Shown here: one piece after another, positions 37,271 through 64,000 of the stretch | Position numbering within the stretch: the stretch's first letter is position 1 | How the letters are laid out: every line of letters begins with the position of its first letter | Source: Macrotis lagotis | Lineage: Eukaryota > Chordata > Mammalia > Peramelemorphia > Peramelidae | NCBI RefSeq assembly: GCF_037893015.1 | Contig: NC_133661.1 | Location: 180,894,508 to 180,958,507 of the forward strand | DNA length: 64,000 nucleotides | Direction: 5' to 3' | Notes under the pieces: model-generated | What the model saw: only the letters and a program-made list of their open reading frames with translations | Databases searched by the model: none | What the model was told of the DNA's origin: nothing | Made by a program: the position numbers and the translations under genes

Positions 37271-39707
37271 GAGGATCGGGCTTCATCGGGCGGGCCCTGA
37301 CTCAGCTGCTGCTCTCCCGAGGCCACGAGGTGACCCTGGTCTCCCGCCGGCCCGGGGCCAATCGCATCACTTGGGTAGGTGAGGGCGTTGCCAGATCCGC
37401 CTCCCCTCCGACTGTCAAAACTGAACTTTGAAATAAAAATTGGGATTTCAAAGCGGGTACACGAGGAGCCCACGTTTGAGGAAGTGTGCCAGGATAGAAC
37501 TCCGTATTCTCACTGGAGGCACAAGGGTAAAAAAAGCATCCTTCAAAGTATATGTCGCACTGTTTTGGAAAAAAAACTGGTATCATTGTCTGATATTGTT
37601 ATCTCTTATATTTCAGTTTCTTAAGGATATGATTTCTCATCACATTCAATTTGGATCAATGTATACCATGGAAACAATGTAAAGACTAATTGCCTTCTGT
37701 GGGGGCTGGGGAAAAGTTGTAAAACTCAAAATAAATAAAAAAGAAATATATCCCAGAGGTGGAAAAAAACTGGGGAGGAAAACTGGCCCTTTTGGAACCC
37801 ATCTTTTTGCTTTCTTTTCACAGAATGAACTTACCTACTCCGGGTTGCCCCCTTGTGAAGCTGTGGTCAACCTGGCTGGGGAGAACATCCTCAACCCTTT
37901 CCGAAGGTCACTTGGGAAAGTATCCTCAGTGGTGGAGGGAAGGGACTGAAGGGAGTCCTCAAAAAGCCACGATTGATGTAGAATGGGAGTTAGGGGGTCA
38001 TTCCTTCTGAGGACTCTCAGTGTCACACATCAGCAGGGACTAGGAAAGAAAAAAAAATGGTCAGAATGAGAATGACTATTAGGTAACTTGAGATTCTCAA
38101 GATTCACCTCTTTGCATTGTCTACAGGTGGAATGAAGCTTACCAGAAGGACCTACTCAGCAGCCGGCTAGACACTACCAGAATACTGGCCACAGCTATTG
38201 GCCAGGCTAAAGACCCTCCCAAGGCCTGGGTCTTAGTCACAGGCATAGGTACATCCTGGACCTTATCTCCTTTTTGAGGGGGATTAGGGAGGACTGCAGC
38301 CTGAGCTCTGCTCCCACCTAAGTGAGACCAGAAGCCTGGTCTTAATGTTAATGCCAGGAGAATCACTTGGCCCCTGGAAACAGTTTGACTTTTCCCACCC
38401 TCCTGCTGTCAACTGTGGGACTGTAATCTCAAGAAAGTAGAAAAGGATAACATTCCTTTTAGTTTCAGGAAGTCATAACCCCTTTCCTACCCCATTCTTC
38501 TAATCCCCATACATATGCAAAATAGGTCCAGTAAAAATATAATTTACCTGAGATGTTCCAAAGCTGAAGGAAAACTCCCATCTTGGATTCCATCATCAGC
38601 ATCAAGGGAGGTGATGAACTAGCTATATCATCTTTAGTATCACTTAAGAAAAGTGCCAGAAGAAATCCAAGGTGCTAAAGGGAGTCTGTGGGTGCCAATA
38701 TAGTAGTAGTCATTGCAAAAACCAAACGCAGAAGTCATTTGGGAAGGTAGCCAACTCAGGGACATTCTTTCTCTAATAGCCTATTACCAGCCCAGCCTGA
38801 CTGCAGAGTATGATGAGGACAGTCCTGGTGGTGATTTTGACTTCTTCTCAAACCTGGTCTCTAAGTGGGAATCAGCAGCCAAGCTTCCTGGGGATGCCAC
38901 ACGCCAGGTGGTGGTTCGATCTGGTGAGGGGGCTAGGTTGGGTTTCAAACTCCTTAGGGTTGGAATGAAGTAAGTGGGGAAAAGCCAAGTTAGGGATTGT
39001 CGGGATGTGCATTTAAAAAGGAAACTATAACATCTCTGTTCCAGAAAAGTCCAGAGACTGCCCTAAAGCCAGTCTTTCTGGGCAGAGGGAAAGGTTGATA
39101 GACCTTAAGGCCCCAGAGAGTAAGAAATAAAAACCGAATCTCCCAATTGCTGATTCTGGCAAACTACAGCAGAATAGAAAGATAAAATGGGAATCATACC
39201 AAGAAAAAAGAATCTAAGGGGCAGAATAAGGAAACAATAGGACTAACCAGTAAGCTGTTAGCCCTGCCCTGTATATTGTTCTGATGTGTGCCAGGTGCTG
39301 TGCTGGGCCAAGGGGGTGGTGCCATTGGCCACATGCTGCTGCCCTTCCGCCTAGGCCTTGGTGGGCCTATTGGTTCAGGCCAACAGTTCTTTCCCTGGAT
39401 CCACATTGAAGACATGTCAGGGATTTTGGTCCATGCCATGGAGAAGAATCATGTTAATGGGATCCTGAATGGGGTTTCCCCAGCAGCCTCTACCACCAAT
39501 GCTGAATTTGCCAAGGCATTGGGTGCTGCCCTGGGCCGCCCTGCCTTCCTCCCCCTGCCCACTACTGCTGTCCAAGCAGTCTTTGGGCGGGAACGTGCTG
39601 TCATGCTTCTGGAGGGCCAAAAGGTGATACCTCGAAGGACTCTGGCCAGTGGCTATCAGTATGCCTTTCCAGAACTGAAGGCTGCCCTGAAACAGGTTGT
39701 GTCTTGA
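37080..39707 (+). CDS. SDR39U1: SDR39U1, epimerase-family short-chain dehydrogenase/reductase
   Basis: Six coding exons join in frame to 294 aa: 37080-37095, 37268-37374, 37824-37906, 38127-38248, 38780-38923 and 39295-39707 (885 bp including stop). Human SDR39U1 has about the same length and aligns throughout. The N-terminus carries the Rossmann NADP-binding motif GGGSGFIG (residues 6-13). Then come VVNLAGENIL, the family's VTGIAYYQ segment in place of a classical SDR active site, EYDEDSPGGDFDFFS, FFPWIHIEDMSGI, and a C-terminal DUF1731-type domain (about residues 230-293). All introns are GT-AG. An AATAAA at 39852 probably ends the mRNA. The family is an atypical extended SDR conserved from bacteria; its substrate is not established. 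The gene converges with KHNYN. Identity is certain on sequence; catalytic role is not. Confidence 0.97.
37268..37374 (+). CDS. SDR39U1: SDR39U1 coding exon 2
   Basis: After TGTCCAG, encodes GGSGFIGRALTQLLL and the end of the second beta strand (VTLVSRRPG), ending in TGG before GTAGGT. Confidence 0.95.
37824..37906 (+). CDS. SDR39U1: SDR39U1 coding exon 3
   Basis: Between TTTTCACAG and GTCACT; encodes NELTYSGLPPCEAVVNLAGE and NILNPFR. Confidence 0.95.
38127..38248 (+). CDS. SDR39U1: SDR39U1 coding exon 4
   Basis: Between CTACAG and GTACAT; encodes WNEAYQKDLLSSRLDTTRIL through KAWVLVTGI. Confidence 0.95.
38780..38923 (+). CDS. SDR39U1: SDR39U1 coding exon 5
   Basis: Between CTAATAG and GTGAGG; encodes AYYQPSLTAEYDEDSPGG and on to RQVVVRSG. 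Confidence 0.95.
39295..39707 (+). CDS. SDR39U1: SDR39U1 coding exon 6 with stop
   Basis: After TGTGCCAG; encodes the C-terminal 137 residues including the DUF1731-type region, ending ALKQVVS and TGA. 3' UTR runs to about 39875. Confidence 0.96.
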
Positions 39708-39851
39708 AGGGGACTTAACTATCTTTTTTCTCTGATAGGGGCTATCCTGTCTAGATCTTGAGCCTGTGTATGTAACCAGTTTCCTAAGTTATTTTACTGA
39801 AACGTTCAGAGTATGTGTATGTGTGTGTTTAGAAACACATATATTTAAAAT

Positions 39852-39857
39852 AATAAA
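39852..39857 (+). terminator. SDR39U1: SDR39U1 polyadenylation signal
   Basis: AATAAA 145 bp after the stop codon, in an A-rich stretch. A second AATAAA lies at about 40179. Confidence 0.7.
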
Positions 39858-40991
39858 ATTAGTATTAGTGATTTCATTTTGCCCCATCCACCATTTCATA
39901 AGTTAAATTTCAACTTCTTAGAAGTTCTCTAATTTTGAAGCTCACAAGATTTCCCCTTCCTGTCGCTCAACATAAGGAATTTCACAAAACCACCCCCTCC
40001 CTCTCATCTTGGTATCTCCCGATCTTCTCCATCAATAAGAAACCGAGTATCTCAATCCCTATTATCTTGTTCCTGTTTTTCACTCCCTCCAAATTGTACT
40101 TTAACTGTGTATAGAAACCTTATGATCATTGTCCTTAGCTACTAAGAGCCTTTGACCCAATCTCGAGCTATATGTCCTAAATAAATCATTTTTGTCTGGA
40201 TGAAACTCAGGTTTCTTTATTCCACTAAAAGTTATACTATTTATGGGTGCATGCTTGTGCATGTGTGTGTGTATTTATATAAATACACCCTGTTGTTTCA
40301 TCTTTCACTTTTGTTAAACAACTCACAAATCACTAATCAGGTTAAAACTTTTAACCAATTTAAATTGTCACCTCTGGACTGGCCACAAGGCCTTAGAATG
40401 AGCTTCCAACAGGTCCATTCTTTTGGCTGTACTGTCCTAGGCCAAGTTCTCTTTAGTTAATCTTAGAGGACAATGGTCCTTGCAGGATTTCACCATTCTA
40501 CATAGGGTTCCAAGAGTTAGATCACACATTTTTTTCCCTTAAATTTCTTTTATTTTCCTTTCCAAGTACTAACCAAAAATCACCTCTTTTCCTGGAACCT
40601 TTTGGTCATTCTAGACACAATGATGTCACTATGGAACTACTTTCCCAGGCAAAGCTCTAAGCCTCTCAGAAAATTAGAAAAAACCCATACCTGTGATGGA
40701 GTTTTTAAAGCTCATTTGTCACTATACTTCTATGAGAGACAATCAAATCCTCATTCCATAGATGAAAAAACAATTTTAGTTTAAGTGACAAGTCACAAAG
40801 GGAAACTAGAAATTAAATGTATCATAATGTCTGAACTAAAATGAGACTAGAAAAAAATATTTACAAATATTGTTTATAAATAAAGATCTTCTCTATAGAC
40901 TGATTATTCAAAGCAACAGGTAGTTATAGCCCAGCCTTTAGCAGGGTAGTGGTAAAGACACCATTTTTCAAGAATTAAAAGAACAAAACTT

Positions 40992-41140
40992 GGGGCAGCA
41001 GTGGCACAATGGATAGAGCACTGACCCAGGAGTCAGGAGGAACTGAGTTCAAATCCAGCCTCAGATACTTAATAATTACCTAGCTGTGCAACCTTGGGCA
41101 AGTCACAATGCCATTGCCTTGCAAAAACCTAAAAAAAAAA
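40992..41140 (+). mobile_element. tRNA-derived SINE (WSINE1-like), diverged
   Basis: GGGGCAGCAGTGGCACAATG head, CAAATCCAGCCTCAGATACT body and TTGCAAAAACCTAAAAAAAA tail. More substitutions than neighbouring copies. Confidence 0.88.
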
Positions 41141-41923
41141 GCTAAGAAAGCACAGAAGCTGCCAAATTATCTAATTTCTACCTAGATCTTAAATGGAAAA
41201 TGTCAACTTGCAAGGAGACCAAGATTTCCCAAACAGGGACAGAAAAACCAAGAGCTGACCCAAGTACCTGGGCAATATTACAATCCAGTTTTCCCACAGT
41301 CCTTAGGACCTAGGATAGACTACCTAAGAAAGTTCCAAATAACAGGTAAGGATACATTCAAAGGGCAAGTCTCAACAAAACCCATTTAGATGACATTTTA
41401 CAGTTTAAGGAAACATCAACTGAATTATCTGATCCAGAAACATGCTTCAATGATCTTATAAATAAGTATGGCATGAAATTTTATTTATGGTCCTTATCTT
41501 GCTACCAATCACAACTCTACTATATCACATGTTTCTAAAATACTGTCCAAAATCTTTCTCCCCAGGGGCCTTTTAATAGGTATACAATGCTATCACTAAT
41601 GGGGGTGCCCATCCCCAAAAAAAGTCCCAAGTTCAACAGGGAATGGGTTCTAAAGATGGGAGTCTTAGAACCCAATAACCCTGTTCCTAGTTAGAGAAAC
41701 TTAAAGCACCCATGCTAGCTATCATCAGAAGGTACTTGTGAGGAATCCCTGAGAAGAAAAAATTGAAACCAGGAAAGAATTGTCAAGGTAGAAAAGGAAA
41801 TAAAACATGAACCCTCCCAATTCATCCTTTCTAGACATTCATTCCCCAAAGACATCTGATAACCACGTTCTATAATCAGGTAACCAACCCTATTGTTTAT
41901 GCATATACACCTATATATCACCA

Positions 41924-41924
<1 letters not shown>

Positions 41925-41955
<31 letters not shown>
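41925..41955. repeat. (CA)n microsatellite
   Basis: About 15 CA units, downstream of KHNYN. Confidence 0.95.
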
Positions 41956-41958
<3 letters not shown>

Positions 41959-42806
41959 AAACTGATTTGTTCCTACATAAAAATTTTACTAAATCAAATA
42001 TAATAACCTGTGATCATTTCAGAGATGTTTTATTATCTATCATCCAACTGATTACTGCTCCCCAATATTTCTGCAAGTTTAACCATAGCCACATTGTCAA
42101 GTTGTTGGTAATGATCAATAAACAAACAAATACCTTGGACAAAAGCTGCCGTTTTAAATGAACCCTGAAAATATTTTTTGTAAACTCCATCACATATAAA
42201 CCCAAATGTAACAATAGGATATATTTGGATTGGTGGTTCTCTAAAAGGGGAACAGTCTGGGACTTCTAACACGAAGAAGCCAAACTAAGATCTGCCAAGC
42301 ACCCACTTGAATACTAAAGTTTTCCTGGAAATGAACCCTGTGAGAATCAGCAGATAACCATACCAGAAAAATGGTAGAGATCAAGACTCTCCTCCACAGG
42401 TATTTTTACTTCCATTTTACCATGGGAGAAATATAAAATTTTAGGATTAACCTAAAGTTACTTGAGTACCCCCCTTGCCAAGGGTACTAGACCCAAGGCT
42501 TAGAACCTCCTGATTCCTAGAGCAGTGTAATTTTCATTACTTCCCAGCTGTGTCCACATGTAATGTGGGTCACATGACACTAAGAATTTGGGGATTTGGC
42601 AGAATCTTGTACTCCTTTCAAAGTTCCTAGGAACCAAGTTAGTTGTGAAGTTAGACCAAGCAGTCTTGCCAAGGGGAAAAAGAGGCCCCACTTCCTGCCC
42701 CTGTTTTGTCCAGGGTTCCCCAGATCTTACTCTTTAGCCAGAAATAGGACCTAAATATCCAGATCTCAGGATGTACCTCACCAGCAACCCCCATCCTCTG
42801 AAGGGC

Positions 42807-53710
<10,904 letters not shown>

Positions 53711-53775
53711 CTTTTGAGAGGAGAAGAGGGAGCAGGTCTGTAGTACAACTGGACCCTTCCAGAGCACAGGGTTCC

Positions 53776-53845
53776 TGACTCCTCTCTCTCTTTCTCTCTC
53801 TCACTCTCACTCTCTCACTCTCTCTCTCTCTCTCTCTCTCACGTA
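53776..53845. repeat. (CT)n tract between KHNYN and CBLN3, left copy
   Basis: Imperfect CT/CACT repeats. The right copy (59496-59556) is a purer (CT)n. Confidence 0.93.
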
Positions 53846-53849
53846 CACA

Positions 53850-55843
<1,994 letters not shown>

Positions 55844-56300
55844 TGAAAGCAGACAAGTTACACTCAACCCTATTCCTGACTTAGGCTGTGTTTCTGACTT
55901 CTAGTTCTGACTTTTTTTAGTCACCTATCCCACAAAAAGTCAGTGACCAAGGGATTCCAGAGGACTCAGGATCACCTCTACTAGCCAAACTCTGACTATT
56001 GCATGGTTGGAGATCCTGGCAAAGTCAAAGAGACCACTTGTAAAGGTTGAATGGTGGTGACAGGTCAAGTCAGGGGAAATGGGCCCTTCTGACCCAAGGC
56101 AATTCAGAACCCTAAGTTAGCCTAGTTAATCCTTGCTCTCTCAGAAGGGCTAGGATTTAGAAGAAAAGGAGGAAACAAGTATTTAAGTGACTATTTATAT
56201 GTCAGACATGAACTAAGCTTACAAGAATCCTAAAAAAATAGGTGCTATTATTTATTATCTCCTTTTACAGTTGAGGAAACTGTTAGATAGAAGTGCCTAA

Positions 56301-56445
56301 GGGGCGGCTAGGTGGCGCAGTGGATAGAGCACTGGCCCTGGAGTCAGGAGTACCAGAGTTGAAATCCAGCTTCAAACACTTAATAATTACCTAGTTGTGT
56401 GGCCTTGGGCAAGCCACTCAACCCCATTGCCTAGCAAAAAAAAAA
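56301..56445 (+). mobile_element. tRNA-derived SINE at the duplication junction
   Basis: Complete WSINE1-like element with its left target site AAGTGCCT, but the A-tail (10 A) is followed directly by the KHNYN intron sequence AACCTTTTGAGC. The right-hand target site seen at the other copy is absent. The breakpoint thus lies in the tail. Confidence 0.93.
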
Positions 56446-56834
56446 CCTTTTGAGCTATTAGTACAGCACTGAATAATCCATTCATTACCTTATTCATTAT
56501 ATAGTTTTGTTGGAACACAAGACAGCAAAGAACCTGGAATCAGGGAAATCTAAGGTTGGAATCCTATCTCAGATAATTCCTAACTAGATGAGTCTGGATA
56601 AGTCACCTATCTGTTTGCCTCAGTTTCCTCCATTCAAAAGTGGGGGTAATAAATAGTATCTCATGGTGTTACTGTAAGGATCAGTAAGATAGTAGGAACA
56701 AAGCTCTATGCAAACCTTAAAGTACTTTATATATATTAGCTATTATGATTACTATTATTATTTTCTTTAAGCCCCTATGCCTCAGGTAGTTTCCTAAGCA
56801 GTGTTTTTTAAGTTAGAGGTTAGTGGAATACTCA

Positions 56835-59426
<2,592 letters not shown>

Positions 59427-59493
59427 CTTTTGAGAGGAGAAGAGGGAGCAGGTCTGTAGTACAACTGGACCCTTCCAGAGCACAGGGTTCCTG

Positions 59494-59495
<2 letters not shown>

Positions 59496-59556
<61 letters not shown>
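59496..59556. repeat. (CT)n microsatellite, right copy
   Basis: Nearly pure CT repeat, about 30 units, unlike the interrupted left copy. Confidence 0.95.
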
Positions 59557-62576
<3,020 letters not shown>

Positions 62577-62970
62577 GGGAGAGTGCATCCCTACTGCCCA
62601 CTTCCACCTACCCCACTCCCCCACCCACCCCATCCCCTCCACATACAGACTCTGATTTTCTTCACTTCCTTTCACCTTCCTCAATGCAGGTATATTAAGG
62701 GGGATGGAATTTATTTAATCTTGGGTCTCTAATTTTCATTCATTTCTACACCAGCAGTACTATCCTTGGATCAGGGAGTGTGACTGTATTCTCTACACCA
62801 ACAAATCATACATGCAAATATGGTCCAAGAATAGCTTATCCTTTAGATAAATGCTATTAAGAGGACCCTTTCTTTTCCCCAAAATTATGATCATACTTAA
62901 ACTCTAGCATATATAACTGATATGTTCATATCCTATTCTTCTGCATGGGCTCAAGTGCCAAACCCTCCAT

Positions 62971-62985
62971 AATAAATAAATAAAT
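62971..62985 (+). terminator. CBLN3: CBLN3 polyadenylation signal
   Basis: Overlapping AATAAATAAATAAA about 395 bp after the stop codon. Confidence 0.65.
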
Positions 62986-62989
62986 GAGT

Positions 62990-64000
62990 TGACTACATAT
63001 GTAAAGCCAATTTTGTCATCAGTATATCCCTCCTAATTTCAGTCAGAGTCAGTTATGCTCTCCCAACCATAATATCCCATTTTGCCCTGTATTTCCCTCT
63101 CTGTTTCCATAACCCATGAAAAACTTATGGCATAGGTTTAAAAAAAACTGCTACTAATTCCATTGTCTCTACTGCCCTCTCCAAAATATTTATCTTTTGG
63201 GACAGGTGGCAGAAACTGGGCTGACAGGAACCCCACAGAAACCCAGATGGTACCAGCCCCAGAGTGCATGAAAATTGTTTCCTGTAGAGAGAGCCAGATC
63301 CTCAGTGCTGCCCAACTGCTACTTGGTATTTCGGATGACCATGGGGTTAGTTATGGTGGGGGAGGGAGAAGAAACTAAAGCTAAAGGAAGATTTCAGGTC
63401 CAGGGGATTAGAATGGCACAGTTCCTCACCAAGGACTTCAGGGATCTTCTTCAATAATGATAGCCAGCCAATCTGAATCTATGTTTATACGTGTAGAGCC
63501 TCTCTTAGATTACTTTCTATCAGAGGGAGGGAAGGAGGGAGAAAAATGTAAAAACTCAAAACCTTGCAAAAAAAGACACATTAAAAACTACTGTTACATG
63601 TAGTTGGAAAAACAAAATATTTAAATTAGAAAAAAACACTAATGATAGCCAGCACTTTTAGGTTTGTGAGGCACTATAAATATATTATTTCATTTGATCC
63701 TTACAACCAGGCTTCAAAGTACTATTCTCATTTTAAACCAATGAAGAAACTAAGATTAATAGAAGTTAAGTGATTTGGCCAAGGGTCACTCAGCTAGTGT
63801 CTGACTCCTCTTGGCAGAATAGTGCCTACTTGGTTAACCCCAAGATCTGTTGCTCCCATTTGGCCTACCTAAAGAGTGGAAGAGTGGGATGGAGGAACCC
63901 TGGTCTTAAGTCTTTGACTGTGGGAGAAGAAAGAAAACAAAGGAAGCAATTCTAGCAGATATGAAGGGAGAAATTAAGGACAATCCTATGGAAAGGATGA
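62990..64000. other. Region right of CBLN3
   Basis: Contains a MIR-type relic at about 63640-63800 (CATTTGATCCTTACAACCAG, TTAAACCAATGAAGAAACTA, GGCCAAGGGTCACTCAGCTA). No exon recognised. By synteny NYNRIN is expected further right, but nothing of it was identified here. Confidence 0.5.

Larger units (their letters stand above)
39880..42806. other. Convergent interval between SDR39U1 and KHNYN 3' ends
   Basis: Holds one SINE (40992-41140), a (CA)n tract and the presumed KHNYN 3' UTR. Minus-strand AATAAA candidates lie at about 42029-42034 and 41480; which is used cannot be told from sequence. Confidence 0.5.

Noticed and set aside
36844-37473. Several overlapping ORFs around the SDR39U1 promoter
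   Set aside because: Low-stop GC-rich DNA; only the 16-bp exon and the exon at 37268 are supported by the SDR family alignment.
62990-64000. NYNRIN exons expected right of CBLN3
   Set aside because: No NYN or related coding segment seen in the last kilobase.

Overview
The window is mammalian nuclear DNA from a marsupial. The evidence is one block of vertebrate genes with GT-AG introns (SDR39U1, KHNYN, CBLN3) set among repeats typical of marsupials: tRNA-derived SINEs with a head reading GGCTAGGTGGCGCAGTGG and a short A-rich tail (the WSINE1-like type common in Australian marsupials), SINEs with RTE-type tails, a BovB/RTE LINE fragment, and old L1, L2, CR1/L3 and MIR copies. The repeat mix suggests an Australian marsupial, perhaps a dasyurid, but this is inference. 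In human the same genes lie together on chromosome 14q12 in the order NYNRIN-CBLN3-KHNYN-SDR39U1, next to the chymase/granzyme cluster. The window shows this order in reverse, so NYNRIN would be expected just past the right edge.

Layout. 1-5.8 kb: two nested L1 copies on the minus strand. 5.8-36.8 kb: a gene-poor interval of SINEs, L2/MIR/CR1 relics, one LTR-like fossil and simple repeats, with no exon recognised. 36.9-39.9 kb: SDR39U1 on the plus strand, six coding exons, 294 aa, with a CpG-rich promoter. 42.8-53.7 kb: KHNYN on the minus strand, seven coding exons that join in frame to 817 aa. It converges with SDR39U1 and diverges from CBLN3. 55.1-62.99 kb: CBLN3 on the plus strand, three coding exons, 189 aa.

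The most striking feature is a direct tandem duplication of about 5.7 kb (50729-56445 and 56446-62152). Each unit holds the 5' part of KHNYN (non-coding first exon and coding exons 1-2), the shared divergent promoter interval, and CBLN3 exons 1-2. The copies differ at only a handful of single bases plus simple-repeat lengths. The junction lies in the A-tail of a SINE. Because the two genes point away from each other, KHNYN can use the left unit and CBLN3 the right unit, so each keeps one whole gene and gains a spare 5' half. The spare KHNYN copy (right unit) carries a one-base frameshift before the nuclease domain. The near identity fits either a very recent segmental duplication or two haplotypes placed in tandem by the assembler; the sequence alone cannot decide.

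Functions known from the families: KHNYN is a KH/NYN-domain endoribonuclease that works with the antiviral protein ZAP (ZC3HAV1) on CpG-rich RNA. CBLN3 is a secreted C1q-family synaptic protein of cerebellar granule cells. SDR39U1 is an atypical NADP-binding short-chain dehydrogenase/reductase. They are neighbours by conserved synteny, not a shared pathway.
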